DNA of 64,000 nucleotides, taken from the NCBI RefSeq assembly GCF_029869545.1, contig NZ_JARWQD010000320.1, forward strand, positions 1 through 64,000, in the 5' to 3' direction. Under the pieces are notes generated by a model. It saw only the letters and a list, made by a program, of their open reading frames with translations, searched no databases and was not told the origin of the DNA. The position numbers and the translations under genes are program-made. Origin of the DNA: Nocardia wallacei. Lineage in GTDB: Bacteria; Actinomycetota; Actinomycetes; Mycobacteriales; Mycobacteriaceae. Each line of letters opens with the position of its first letter. Position 1 is the first letter of the stretch. Shown in pieces: positions 41,441 through 50,452 of this stretch.

Positions 41441-42919
41441 GTGGATGTGCTGGTTGGAATTGATCTCGGGACGGGGAGTAGCAAGGGGGTTCTGGTTCGG
41501 CCGGACGGCGTCGTGGTCGCCGAACATCAGGTCTCGCACGAGATATCGCTGCCGCGGCCGGGCTGGGCCGAGGTCGATCCGGTCGGGATGTGGTGGAGCG
41601 AGGTGTGCGAGATCAGCCGGGCGCTGGTCGCGGCCGCGCCGCCGGGAGCGCGGATCGCGGGCATGTGCGTCAGCGGTGTGGGCCCGTGCCTGGTGCTGTG
41701 CGACGACAACCTCGACCCGGTGCGCCCGGCCATCCTGTACGGCATCGACTCGCGCGCCACGGCCGAGATCGCCGCGCTCACCGAGCTGTTCGGGCCCGAC
41801 GAGATTCTGCGGCGGGCGGGCAAGTCGCTGTCCAGCCAGGCGGTGGGGCCCAAGGTCGAATGGGTCCGCAACCACGAACCCGAGGTGTTCGCGCGGGCGC
41901 GGCGCTGGTACGGCTCGAACTCCTTCGTCGTGGCCAAGCTGACCGGCGAATACGTACAGGACCATCACACGGCGAGCCAGTGCGATCCGCTGTACGCGAT
42001 CCGCGAGTTCGACTGGAATGCGGACTGGGCCGAGCGCATCCTGGGCGGGCTGCCGCTGCCGCGGCTGGCGTGGCCGTCGGAGGTGGTCGGCACAATGCAC
42101 GCGGAAGCGGCGGCGCAGACCGGGATTCCGGCCGGTACGCCGGTCGCCGCGGGTACCGTCGACGCCTACTCCGAGGCATTCAGCGTGGGCGTGCGGCAGC
42201 CCGGCGATCTCATGCTCATGTACGGCTCGACGATGTTCCTGGTGCAGGTGCTGGAGAAGTTCCACACCAACCCGGCGCTGTGGACGACGACGGGCGTCGA
42301 GGCGGGCACCTTCGCGCTGGCGGCGGGCACCTCGACCGCGGGCAGCCTGACCCAGTGGCTCCAGAAGGTCACCGGCGGAGCGCCTTTCGGCGAGCTGATG
42401 GCCGAGGCCGCGGCGGTGCCGCCCGGATCCGAGGGGCTGGTGGTGCTGCCGTACCTCGCGGGCGAGCGCACGCCGGTCTTCGATCCCGACGCGCGCGGCG
42501 TGGTCGCCGGGCTGACCCTGCGGCACGGTCGCGGACATCTGTTCCGGGCGTCGTACGAGGGGATTTCGTTCGGCATCCGCCAGATCCTGGAGATGTTCGA
42601 CGACGCCGACTCGCCGGTGACCCGCGCGGTCGGCGTCGGCGGCGGTCTCCGCAGTCCCGTGTGGACGCAGGCCCTCAGCGATATCACCGGCCTGACCCAG
42701 CTGGTGCCCGAGCAGGCCATCGGCGCCAGCTACGGCGACGCCCTCCTGGCCGCGATCGGTGTGGAACTCGTTGCCCCCGAAACGGATTGGGCCCGCATCG
42801 CCCGCGAGGTCCCGCCCGACCCCGGCAACCGCGAACTGTACGACAACCTGTACAAGACCTGGCTCGAGCTGTACCCGGCAACCCGCGACCAAGTCCACCG
42901 CCTGGTGGAACTCGGCTAG
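41441..42919 (+). CDS. FGGY-family carbohydrate kinase
   Basis: A 492-residue protein with GTG start (VDVLVGIDLGTGSSKGVLV, phosphate-1 motif). IPAGTPVAAGTVDAYSEAFS, MLMYGSTMFLVQ, GTSTAGSLTQWL and VGVGGGLRSPVWTQALSDI are FGGY signatures (xylulokinase-like). It stands 69 bases after the DUF2848 gene and just before the tetritol cluster, convergent with the SDR gene, and a stem at its stop may end transcription. A polyol or ketotetrose kinase role is likely from position; the sugar cannot be read from sequence. Confidence 0.82.
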   Translation: MDVLVGIDLGTGSSKGVLVRPDGVVVAEHQVSHEISLPRPGWAEVDPVGMWWSEVCEISRALVAAAPPGARIAGMCVSGVGPCLVLCDDNLDPVRPAILYGIDSRATAEIAALTELFGPDEILRRAGKSLSSQAVGPKVEWVRNHEPEVFARARRWYGSNSFVVAKLTGEYVQDHHTASQCDPLYAIREFDWNADWAERILGGLPLPRLAWPSEVVGTMHAEAAAQTGIPAGTPVAAGTVDAYSEAFSVGVRQPGDLMLMYGSTMFLVQVLEKFHTNPALWTTTGVEAGTFALAAGTSTAGSLTQWLQKVTGGAPFGELMAEAAAVPPGSEGLVVLPYLAGERTPVFDPDARGVVAGLTLRHGRGHLFRASYEGISFGIRQILEMFDDADSPVTRAVGVGGGLRSPVWTQALSDITGLTQLVPEQAIGASYGDALLAAIGVELVAPETDWARIAREVPPDPGNRELYDNLYKTWLELYPATRDQVHRLVELG

Positions 42920-42923
42920 TTCC
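42907..42923. terminator. short hairpin between convergent FGGY kinase and SDR genes
   Basis: GGAACT-CGGCT-AGTTCC, a perfect 6-bp stem spanning the kinase stop codon (42917-42919). It serves either strand and has no U-tract. Confidence 0.4.
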
Positions 42924-42929
42924 GCGCGG

Positions 42930-43691
42930 TCAGCTTACTCCGTAGCCGCCGTCTATCGGGATCTCGGTGCCGGTGATCATGGAGGAGAGGTCGGAGGCGA
43001 GGAAGAGGGCGGTGGCGGAGACCTCGGCGGGGACGGCGAAGCGGCCCAGGGGGATTCGGGCGAGCATGGGGGCCGACTTGGCTTCCTCGCCCCAGACCTT
43101 GCGGCCCATGTCGGTCAGGACGACGGTCGGGCAGATCGAGTTGGCGCGGACGCCGCGCGGGCCCAGTTCCAGCGCGAGGACCTTCGTGGCCATCACGAGC
43201 CCCGCCTTCGAGGTGCAGTAGGCGTAGTGCTCGGGCAGGGCGCGCAGGGCGGCGGCCGAGGCGACGGTGACGATCGACCCGCCCCCGGCCTCGGCCATGG
43301 CGGAGCCGACCTCGGCGGCCAGCAGCGCGGGGGCGCGCAGGTTGACCGCGAGCACTTCGTCGAAGGCGGGCGCGGTCAGGCCGGAGACCGGCTCCGGGTG
43401 GGAGATCCCGGCATTGTTGATCAGCGCGTCCAGCCCGCCGAAGGCCGCGGCGGCGTCGGCCGCCAAACGCGCGGGCGCCTCCGGCTCGGACAGATCCGCG
43501 GCCACGGCGGCCGCGCGAATACCGTACTGCCGCTCCAATTTTCGGGCCTGTTGCGTCAGCGCACCCGCGTCCCGTCCGGACAGCACCAGACTGGCGCCCG
43601 CACCGGCGAACGTCTCCGCGAGGTCGGCCCCGATTCCCCGGGAGGCGCCGGTGATCAGGACCCGCTTGCCGTCGAGTCGGATGGAATTCAC
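42930..43691 (-). CDS. SDR polyol dehydrogenase, D-threitol dehydrogenase-like
   Basis: A 253-residue protein; GTG at 43691 overlaps the SorC stop by four bases. Rossmann motif TGASRGIG (about 14-21), NNAGISH, and catalytic Ser with YAYCTSKAGLVMATK (YxxxK). The end is FLASDLSSMITGTEIPIDGG. In the Mycobacterium smegmatis tetritol pathway the D-threitol dehydrogenase (DthD) is an SDR next to a zinc dehydrogenase, transporter, DAK kinase and RpiB-type isomerase, and this gene has the same context. Substrate assignment is by analogy. Confidence 0.78.
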   Translation of the reverse strand: MNSIRLDGKRVLITGASRGIGADLAETFAGAGASLVLSGRDAGALTQQARKLERQYGIRAAAVAADLSEPEAPARLAADAAAAFGGLDALINNAGISHPEPVSGLTAPAFDEVLAVNLRAPALLAAEVGSAMAEAGGGSIVTVASAAALRALPEHYAYCTSKAGLVMATKVLALELGPRGVRANSICPTVVLTDMGRKVWGEEAKSAPMLARIPLGRFAVPAEVSATALFLASDLSSMITGTEIPIDGGYGVS

Positions 43692-44677
43692 TTGCTCTCC
43701 AGAAGTTCTCGTGCGGTCGCGGGATCGGTGACGAGCCGGTTGAAGTATCCGGCCCGGGCCCCGGCCAGGATCGGCGCGACCTTCTCGCTGCCGACGGCCA
43801 CCGCGATACCCACCGGGATCTGTTGCAGCACCGGCAGATCCACCGCGATCAGGCGCTCGCCGCCCGGAAAATCCACGGGCTCGCCCGCGCGGTCGTAGAA
43901 CCGCGAGCAGACATCGCCCACGGCGGCCCGCAGCGAGGCGGCGGTGGTGGGCACGAACTGCGGGATATCGTCGCGCAGCAGCGGGGGAGCGCCGACACCC
44001 ATCAGGGCGCAGCGGGCCCGGGGCCACAGATCCAGCACCCGCTGGATGGACGGATCGGCGTGCAGGGTGTCGTAGAGGTCGGGGCCCGGAAGCGCCGGGG
44101 CGAACAGGTAATTGGGGCGGCCGCCGAGCTTGGTGGAGATCAGCCGCGTGATCTCGTTGGTCTGATACCAGCCCTCCGGCTGATCGTTGCCACCGACGGT
44201 GGGGACCACGAGCACGCCCGGAATGCGTTCGAGATCGAACTGCGCCACCTCGTACACGGTGCGGCCCGACGACACCAGCAGCACATCGCCCGGCACCAGG
44301 CCGACCTCGGTCAGCGCGCGCGACACCGCCGGCGCCAGGTAACTGCCCATGACCTCGACCGTCGGCTTGGCCGGGGTGGGTGCGGGCAGCGGTGCCGACA
44401 GGTAGACCCGTTGCAGCCCAACGGCTTCGGCGACGGTGCCCGCCAGATCGGCCTCGTCGCCCTCGTGCGGTGCGCGGACCTCGATGCGCACGATGCCCTG
44501 GCGGCGTGCCTGCGACAGCAGCCGGCTCACGGTCGCCCGGCTGACCCGCAGCTTCGCGGCGACCTGGGCCTGGGTGGCGTCCTCCTCGTAGTACATCTTC
44601 GCGGCCGCGTAGAGCTGCGACGGCGCGAAAGTGCCGCTCTCGGCGGGCGTTTGCGCCGGAGTGTCGGGGCTCTGCAT
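43688..44677 (-). CDS. SorC/DeoR-type sugar-responsive regulator (EryD-like role)
   Basis: A 329-residue protein. The N-terminal HTH is YYEEDATQAQVAAKLRVSRA then TVSRLLSQARRQGIV (about 34-70). The sugar-binding SorC domain includes GDVLLVSSGRTVYEVAQ, ALMGVGAPPLLR and ERLIAVDLPVLQQIPVGIAVA. It is first in an operon with the SDR gene and divergent from the zinc dehydrogenase and transporter genes; strong GAACA-type dyads lie in the spacer. It probably represses both operons until a phosphorylated tetrulose binds. ATG at 44677 is used; a TTG 24 bases upstream is an alternative. Confidence 0.87.
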   Translation of the reverse strand: MQSPDTPAQTPAESGTFAPSQLYAAAKMYYEEDATQAQVAAKLRVSRATVSRLLSQARRQGIVRIEVRAPHEGDEADLAGTVAEAVGLQRVYLSAPLPAPTPAKPTVEVMGSYLAPAVSRALTEVGLVPGDVLLVSSGRTVYEVAQFDLERIPGVLVVPTVGGNDQPEGWYQTNEITRLISTKLGGRPNYLFAPALPGPDLYDTLHADPSIQRVLDLWPRARCALMGVGAPPLLRDDIPQFVPTTAASLRAAVGDVCSRFYDRAGEPVDFPGGERLIAVDLPVLQQIPVGIAVAVGSEKVAPILAGARAGYFNRLVTDPATARELLESK

Positions 44678-44694
44678 AGCCTGCAGTATTCCAT

Positions 44695-44736
44695 TGAACA
44701 AATGTTCACGCCATAGGTGCGGTGAACATTCGTTCT
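44695..44736. promoter_or_regulatory. paired SorC operators in the divergent tetritol promoter
   Basis: GAACAAATGTTCAC (44696-44709) and GTGAACATTCGTTC (44722-44735) are inverted copies matching at 13 of 14 positions, 12 bases apart. Each is itself a dyad (TGAAC-N4-GTTCA). A weaker third copy, GGACAAATGTAAAC, follows at 44737-44750. They sit between the SorC start (44677) and the zinc dehydrogenase start (44796). Confidence 0.75.
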
Positions 44737-44795
44737 GGACAAATGTAAACGAGGTGAGTTAGTGTGATTGCCGACACACGATGAAGGGCAGTGCG

Positions 44796-45869
44796 ATGAC
44801 GGAGAAGATGCAGGCGGTGATCTGCCACGGACCCGGCGACTACCGGCTGGAGGAGGTGCCCGTCCCGGTTCCCGGTCCGGGCGAGGCGCTGGTTCGCGTC
44901 GAGGCGGTCGGCATCTGCGCGAGCGATCTGAAGTGCTACCACGGCGCGACCAAGTTCTGGGGCGACGAGAGCCGCCCCGCCTACGCCGAGACGGGGGTCA
45001 TCCCCGGGCACGAATTCGTCGGCGAGATAGTGCAACTCGACGAGGAGGCGGCCGCGCGGCGGGGCCTCGAGGTCGGCGACCGGGTGGTGTCCGAGCAGAT
45101 CGTGCCGTGCTGGGAATGCCGCTACTGCCTGCGCGGCCAGTACCACATGTGCGCGCCGCACGCGATCTACGGCTTCAAGCGCCGCACCCCCGGGGCGATG
45201 GCGAAGTACATGGTGTATCCGGTCGAGGCGCTGGTGCACAAGGTGTCGAAGAGTCTGCCGCCCGCGCACGCCGCGTTCACCGAGCCGCTGTCGTGCTCGC
45301 TGCACGCGGTGGAGCGCGCGGGGATCACCTTCGACGATGTCGTGGTGGTGGCGGGCTGCGGCCCGATCGGTCTGGGCATGGTCGCCGGGGCGCGGGCGAA
45401 GAATCCGGCCCACGTGGTCGCGCTGGACATGGCCCCGGAGAAGCTCGAGCTGGCGCGGGAATGCGGCGCCGACATCGTGATCGACATCCGCACCGAGGAC
45501 GCGGAGGCGATCGTCAAGGATCTCACCGGCGGCTACGGCGCCGATGTGTACCTGGAGGGCACCGGACATCCCTCGGCGGTGCCGCAGGGCCTGAATCTGT
45601 TGCGCAAGTTGGGAACCTACGTCGAGTACGGCGTCTTCGGCAGCGATGTGACCGTCGACTGGAGCATCATCAGCGACGACAAGGAACTCGACGTGCGCGG
45701 TGCGCATCTCGGTCCGCACTGCTGGCCCGCGGCCATCCGGATGCTCGAATCCGGCGTGCTGCCGATGGACAGGATCTGCACGCATCAGTTGCCGCTCAGC
45801 GACTTTCAGAAGGGATTGGATCTGGTGGCGAGCGGGACGGAGTCGGTCAAGGTGTCGCTGATTCCGTAG
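44796..45869 (+). CDS. eltD: zinc-dependent erythritol/L-threitol dehydrogenase-like enzyme
   Basis: A 357-residue medium-chain dehydrogenase (MTEKMQAVICHGPGDYRLEE start, AAGGG upstream). Catalytic-zinc ligands fit Cys41 (GICASD) and His72-Glu73 (PGHEFVG). Structural-zinc cysteines are 105, 108, 111 and 119 (CWECRYCLRGQYHMC). NAD motif GCGPIGLGM. The block GFKRRTPGAMAKYMVYPVEA and closing QKGLDLVASGTESVKVSLIP resemble the Mycobacterium smegmatis erythritol/L-threitol dehydrogenase as I recall it. It would oxidise tetritols to erythrulose. First gene of the transporter operon; controlled by the SorC sites upstream. Confidence 0.78.
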   Translation: MTEKMQAVICHGPGDYRLEEVPVPVPGPGEALVRVEAVGICASDLKCYHGATKFWGDESRPAYAETGVIPGHEFVGEIVQLDEEAAARRGLEVGDRVVSEQIVPCWECRYCLRGQYHMCAPHAIYGFKRRTPGAMAKYMVYPVEALVHKVSKSLPPAHAAFTEPLSCSLHAVERAGITFDDVVVVAGCGPIGLGMVAGARAKNPAHVVALDMAPEKLELARECGADIVIDIRTEDAEAIVKDLTGGYGADVYLEGTGHPSAVPQGLNLLRKLGTYVEYGVFGSDVTVDWSIISDDKELDVRGAHLGPHCWPAAIRMLESGVLPMDRICTHQLPLSDFQKGLDLVASGTESVKVSLIP

Positions 45870-45893
45870 GTCCCTCCGGACATGACGAGGGAC
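45870..45893 (+). promoter_or_regulatory. intercistronic hairpin after dehydrogenase gene
   Basis: GTCCCTC (45870-45876), ten-base loop, GAGGGAC (45887-45893), starting right after the stop codon. It could protect or attenuate the message between the dehydrogenase and the binding-protein gene. Confidence 0.4.
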
Positions 45894-45956
45894 GGCGGAG
45901 GTCTGATGAGGGGACATCCGCCGAGAACCAGGGGATAGGCGATCCGAGGAAGTTCG

Positions 45957-47378
45957 ATGAGGGACAGAAAGATTTGCGGCCCGCAGATGTCGCGCCGGAA
46001 CATGCTGCGCGCCATGGGCATTGCCGGTGCCGCGGCCGCCGCCCTGCCGGTCGTCTCGGCTTGCGGGGTCGGCGGCGGCGTCCAGGCCACCAACGGCGCG
46101 GCGGAGGTCAGCGGGCCCTTCGACTGGCGCGCGGCACAGGGCACGACGCTGAACGTGCTGCAGACCCCGCACCCCTACCAGCAGTCGCTACAGCCGCTGC
46201 TGGCCGAGTTCACGCAGCTGACCGGCATCACCGTCAATACCGACCTGGTGCCCGAGGCCGACTACTTCACCAAACTGAACACCGAATTGGCCGGGGGCAC
46301 AGGCAAACACGATGTGTTCATGCTCGGCGCGTACTTCGTCTGGCAGTACGGCCCGCCGGGCTGGGTGGAGGATCTGGCGCCGTGGCTGGCGAATTCGTCG
46401 GCCACCCACGACGACTACGACTTCGAGGACATCTACGAGGGCCTGCGCACCTCCACCCGCTGGGACTTCTCCCTCGGCTCGCCGCTGGGGACCGGCGGTC
46501 AGTGGGCCATTCCGTGGGGCTTCGAGAACAACGTGGTCGCCTACAACAAGGCGTACTTCGACCAGCGGAAGATCACGCTGCCGGACACCTTCGACAACTT
46601 CATCCAGCTCGCCGTCGACCTCACCGATCGCTCCCAGAACCGCTACGGCATCGCCACCCGCGGGTCCAAGTCGTGGGCGACCATCCATCCGGGATTCATG
46701 ACGCAGTTCGTGCGGGAGGGCGCCGCGGACTACGAGTTCTCCGGCGGAGAACTACGGGCAGCCATGGATTCCGACGCGGCGGTCGCCTTCACCGAGAAGT
46801 GGATCGAGATGCAGCGCCTCGCCGGGCCGACCTCGTGGACCACCTACGACTATCCCAATGCCACAGGCGATCTCGGCGACGGCAAGGCGATGATGGTCTA
46901 CGACGCCGACAGCGCGACCTATCCGAAGAACAAGCGCGGCGCCAGCGCGCAGGCCGGGAATATCGCCTGGTATCCGGGACCGGCCGGACCGGGCGGCAAC
47001 TACGACACGAACCTGTGGACGTGGTCGCTGGCGATGAACTCGATGTCGAAGCACAAGCTGGCGTCGTGGCTGTTCATCCAGTGGGTCACCGGCAAGGAGG
47101 CGCTGGCCAAGGCCGTGCGGGGCGGTATCTTCGCCGATCCGGTGCGCAAGTCGGTCTTCGACGGGGTGTTCAAGCAGCAGCTGGGCGAGATGCCCGGCTA
47201 TCTGGAGGCCTTCGAGACCGTGATCGCCAGCTCGAAGATCCAGTTCACCCCGCAGAAGAAGTTCTTCGACACCACCGAGGACTGGGCCGTGGCACTGCAG
47301 GACATCTACGGCGGCGCGGACGCCCGATCGCGGCTGGCCAGCCTGGCCAAGACCTGTTCGTCGAAGGTCAATCTCTGA
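45957..47378 (+). CDS. ABC transporter substrate-binding lipoprotein (family 1, polyol type)
   Basis: A 473-residue protein; GAGGAAG precedes ATG at 45957. The signal region has a twin-arginine motif (MSRRNMLRAMGIAGAAAAAL) and a lipobox ending VVSAC at about residue 36, so it is probably a Tat-exported lipoprotein. The mature domain has the family-1 pattern: LQTPHPYQQSLQPLLAEFTQ, GKHDVFMLGAYF, WAIPWGFENNVVAYNKAYFD and GKAMMVYDADSATY. Next to two permeases and two ATPases, it should capture erythritol/threitol outside the membrane. Confidence 0.87.
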   Translation: MRDRKICGPQMSRRNMLRAMGIAGAAAAALPVVSACGVGGGVQATNGAAEVSGPFDWRAAQGTTLNVLQTPHPYQQSLQPLLAEFTQLTGITVNTDLVPEADYFTKLNTELAGGTGKHDVFMLGAYFVWQYGPPGWVEDLAPWLANSSATHDDYDFEDIYEGLRTSTRWDFSLGSPLGTGGQWAIPWGFENNVVAYNKAYFDQRKITLPDTFDNFIQLAVDLTDRSQNRYGIATRGSKSWATIHPGFMTQFVREGAADYEFSGGELRAAMDSDAAVAFTEKWIEMQRLAGPTSWTTYDYPNATGDLGDGKAMMVYDADSATYPKNKRGASAQAGNIAWYPGPAGPGGNYDTNLWTWSLAMNSMSKHKLASWLFIQWVTGKEALAKAVRGGIFADPVRKSVFDGVFKQQLGEMPGYLEAFETVIASSKIQFTPQKKFFDTTEDWAVALQDIYGGADARSRLASLAKTCSSKVNL

Positions 47379-47391
47379 CCCGCCGCGGGTC
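47377..47391 (+). promoter_or_regulatory. hairpin between binding-protein and permease genes
   Basis: GACCCG-CCG-CGGGTC begins within the binding-protein stop codon. Such stems commonly stabilise the upstream message so that the binding protein is made in excess over the permeases. Confidence 0.4.
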
Positions 47392-47408
47392 GAGGAAAGG
47401 GAGTCGAG

Positions 47409-48362
47409 ATGACCACTCAATCGGTTCGTCCGCCGTCGGCCGCGGCCCCCGAGATACCGCCGAAACCACCCGGCGCCGCGGAGGTTCCGCGCTGGCGGCG
47501 CTCGATGCGACCGTATCTGCTGTCGGTGCCCGCGGTGCTGATCGTGGTCGGCATCCTCTATCCGTTCGTGATCGGCGCCTACTACTCGGTGCTGAATTAC
47601 GCTGCGGTGAACCCGAATCCGGTGTTCGTCGGGCTGCGCAACTATGCCAGCGTGCTCGGGGACATGGAGTTCTGGACCAGCGTGCGGGTCACGGGGATCT
47701 TCGCGATCGTGGCCACGGCGATCGAGACGGTCATCGGGGTCGGACTCGCGTTGCTGCTCAACCGGTCCAGCCTGATCGGGCGAATCTTCGAGAAGGTGCT
47801 GATCCTGCCGCTGATGATCGCGCCGGTGATCGCCGGGGTGATCTGGAAACTGATGTTCAATCCCCAATTCGGCGTCCTCAACCATGTTTTCGGGCTCGGC
47901 TCCACCTTCGACTGGCTGTCGGGCAGCAACGCCCTGTGGTCGGTGATCCTGGTGGATCTGTGGATCTTCACCCCGTTCGTGGCGATCCTGGTGCTGGCCG
48001 GGATCCGGTCGCTGCCCAAGGAGCCGTTCGAGGCGTCGGCGGTGGACGGGGCGAGCTGGTTCTACATGTTCCGCAGGCTCATGCTGCCGATGCTGTGGCC
48101 CTACATCCTGGTGGCGGTCATCTTCCGTTTCATGGACAACCTCAAGGTGTTCGACGCGGTGTACGTGCTCACCGCGGGCGGTCCGGGCGTGGCCACCCGC
48201 ACGCTGCAGATCGGCGCCTTCGAGGACTCGATCATCAACCTCGACTACTCCCGCGGCAGCACCTACATGTTCCTGCTGTGGGCGATCGTATTCATCACCG
48301 CACGCATCCTGGTGGGCGTGCTCGGCAAGGCGCAGCGTCGCGCCGCTGGAGCGGAGTCGTAG
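47409..48362 (+). CDS. ABC transporter permease (MalF type)
   Basis: A 317-residue protein with six predicted membrane helices after a proline-rich cytosolic tail (residues 1-33). The EAA loop is EASAVDGASWFYMFRRLMLP (about 212-231), the contact for the ATPase. PYLLSVPAVLIVVGILYPFV is the first helix. It follows AAAGGGAG and is 30 bases after the binding-protein gene. With the next gene it forms the translocation pore for the tetritol. Confidence 0.9.
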   Translation: MTTQSVRPPSAAAPEIPPKPPGAAEVPRWRRSMRPYLLSVPAVLIVVGILYPFVIGAYYSVLNYAAVNPNPVFVGLRNYASVLGDMEFWTSVRVTGIFAIVATAIETVIGVGLALLLNRSSLIGRIFEKVLILPLMIAPVIAGVIWKLMFNPQFGVLNHVFGLGSTFDWLSGSNALWSVILVDLWIFTPFVAILVLAGIRSLPKEPFEASAVDGASWFYMFRRLMLPMLWPYILVAVIFRFMDNLKVFDAVYVLTAGGPGVATRTLQIGAFEDSIINLDYSRGSTYMFLLWAIVFITARILVGVLGKAQRRAAGAES

Positions 48363-48365
48363 CTC

Positions 48366-49232
48366 ATGGCATCGGAACTTCTTCCCGGACAACGGCGGTT
48401 CACCCCAGCATCGGTGGGTGCCGATCTGGTGTTGCTCGGCTGGTTCGTCTTCTCGCTGTTCCCCATCGTGTGGATGGTGTTGCTGGCGTTGAAGACTCCC
48501 GCGCAGCAGACGACCACCTACTTCCGGTTCAGTCCCACGCTGGAGAACTTCGGGACGGTGCTCAGTCAGCGCGGCACCGACCTGACCAGTGTCGACTTCA
48601 AGGCGGCGCTGCTGACTAGCCTGCTCAATTGCGGTGGCGCCGTGCTGGTTTCGCTGGCCATCGGCATACCTGCGGCCTATGCGGCCGGGCGGTGGCAGTA
48701 TCGCGGATCCAACGACCTCATGTTCACCATGCTGTCGTTCCGGTTCGCGCCGGAGCTGATGGTGATCGTGCCGCTGTTCGTCATCTACAACCAGATCGGG
48801 CTGTTCGACACCAAGGTCGGCATGATCTGGGTGCTGCAACTGGTGACCATGCCGCTGGTGGTGTGGATCCTGCGGTCCTACTTCCAGGACCTGCCCGAGG
48901 ATCTGGAGCAGGCGGCCCTGCTGGACGGCTATACCCGGCGGCGGGCCTTCGTGATGGTGGCGCTGCCGCTGGTGCGGCCGGGGATAGCGGCCGCGGCGCT
49001 GCTGGCGTTCATCTTCGCGTGGAACAACTACGTGTTCCCGCTCATACTGGCCGACAGCAACGCCAGCACGGTCACCGTGGCGATCACGAAATTCCTCGGC
49101 GGCGGGGGCCAGGCGTACTACAACCTCACCGCCGCGGCGGCGGTGATCGCGGCGCTGCCGCCGCTGATCGTGGCGCTGACGATTCAGCGCTACCTGGTGC
49201 GCGGCCTGTCGTTCGGGGCGGTGAAATCCTGA
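48366..49232 (+). CDS. ABC transporter permease (MalG type)
   Basis: A 288-residue protein with six membrane helices. The EAA loop reads LEQAALLDGYTRRRAFVMVA then LPLVRPGIAAAALLAF (about 179-215). The C-terminus ends QRYLVRGLSFGAVKS as in MalG-like proteins. It is three bases after the first permease, and its stop shares a base with the next start (TGATG), so expression is coupled. Confidence 0.9.
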   Translation: MASELLPGQRRFTPASVGADLVLLGWFVFSLFPIVWMVLLALKTPAQQTTTYFRFSPTLENFGTVLSQRGTDLTSVDFKAALLTSLLNCGGAVLVSLAIGIPAAYAAGRWQYRGSNDLMFTMLSFRFAPELMVIVPLFVIYNQIGLFDTKVGMIWVLQLVTMPLVVWILRSYFQDLPEDLEQAALLDGYTRRRAFVMVALPLVRPGIAAAALLAFIFAWNNYVFPLILADSNASTVTVAITKFLGGGGQAYYNLTAAAAVIAALPPLIVALTIQRYLVRGLSFGAVKS

Positions 49233-50452
49233 TGGCACACCTCACGCTCGACGGACTGACCAAGCGCTATGGCAAAACCGTAGGGATCGACGGCATTTCG
49301 CTCGATATCGCCGACGGCGAGTTCTTCGTGATCCTCGGCCCGTCCGGAGCGGGCAAGACCACCACGCTGAAGTCGATCGCCGGACTGATCGATGTCGACG
49401 GCGGTTCGGTGCGCATCGGCGGTACCGATATGACGAATGTCGAGCCGTATCACCGGAATGTGGCGATGGCGTTCGAGAGCTACGCGCTGTATCCGCAGCA
49501 GACGGTGGCGCAGAATCTGGCGTCGCCGCTGCGGTCGGGCCGCACGGGCAGGTACTCCGAGGCGGAGCGGCGCGAGCGGGTCGACACGGTGACACGGACA
49601 CTCGGAATCGACCACCTGCACAAGCGTTTTCCGCGTGAGCTCTCCAACGGACAGCGGCAGCGGGTGGCGCTGGGCCGGGTGCTGATCCGGCCCGCGGATG
49701 TCTATCTGCTCGACGAACCGCTGTCGCACCTGGACGCCAAGCTGCGCGCCGCGATGCGGGCGGAGCTGCGCGAGCTCGGACGGATGTCGAATACGACGAC
49801 GGTGTATGTCACGCACGACTATCAGGAGGCGCTGGCGCTGGGTGACCGGATCGCCATCCTGCGGGAGGGCCGGGTGGTGCAGGTCGATACGCCGGAGGCG
49901 ATCTGGCGGCGGCCCGTCGACACATTCGTCGCGCGGGCCCTGGGGCAGCCGGAGATGAATCTCGTGGACGCGGTCGTGGACAACGGGCGACTCGTGGTGC
50001 CCGGCACCGGATTCGGCGTTGCGGTGCCGTCCGGGGTCGAGATCGCGGGCGGCCGTGCGCGAGTGGGTGTGCGGCCGTGCGATGTGACCGTGGCGGCGGG
50101 CGGCGGCCGCCCCGGTGTCGTCGCGGTGCAGGGACGAATCACCTTGGCGGAGCGGCTGGGTCGCAATGTCGAGGTGTCGGTGGACGTGGGTGGGGTCTCG
50201 CTGATCGCGCTGTCCCCGGGTGGCCCGCACATCCGCGAAGGCGCCGAGGTCACGCTGACGATTCCGCCCGCCGATGTGCATATCTTCGCGGCCGGTGAGC
50301 GCGGTGGGGACAGCCTGCGGCTCGGTGCCGCGGGTGGGCTCGCGACGACTGCCGGTGGGGTCGCCGAACCCTCGGCAGGCCATGGCGGACCTGGGGCGAG
50401 CAACGGCCGCCCGCACGGTGCGTCCGCGGCGAAATCGGAGGAGGAACAGTGA
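49232..50452 (+). CDS. ABC transporter ATPase (MalK type), first of two
   Basis: A 406-residue protein. Walker A is GPSGAGKT (about 37-44), the signature is LSNGQRQRVALGRVL, Walker B is VYLLDEPLSHLDAKLR, and the switch histidine is in VYVTHDYQEA. A TOBE-like domain follows to about 355, then a Gly/Ala-rich tail of about 50 residues without homology to MalK. The signature departs from LSGGQ. The next gene is a second ATPase, so the importer probably uses a heterodimeric motor. Confidence 0.9.
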   Translation: MAHLTLDGLTKRYGKTVGIDGISLDIADGEFFVILGPSGAGKTTTLKSIAGLIDVDGGSVRIGGTDMTNVEPYHRNVAMAFESYALYPQQTVAQNLASPLRSGRTGRYSEAERRERVDTVTRTLGIDHLHKRFPRELSNGQRQRVALGRVLIRPADVYLLDEPLSHLDAKLRAAMRAELRELGRMSNTTTVYVTHDYQEALALGDRIAILREGRVVQVDTPEAIWRRPVDTFVARALGQPEMNLVDAVVDNGRLVVPGTGFGVAVPSGVEIAGGRARVGVRPCDVTVAAGGGRPGVVAVQGRITLAERLGRNVEVSVDVGGVSLIALSPGGPHIREGAEVTLTIPPADVHIFAAGERGGDSLRLGAAGGLATTAGGVAEPSAGHGGPGASNGRPHGASAAKSEEEQ

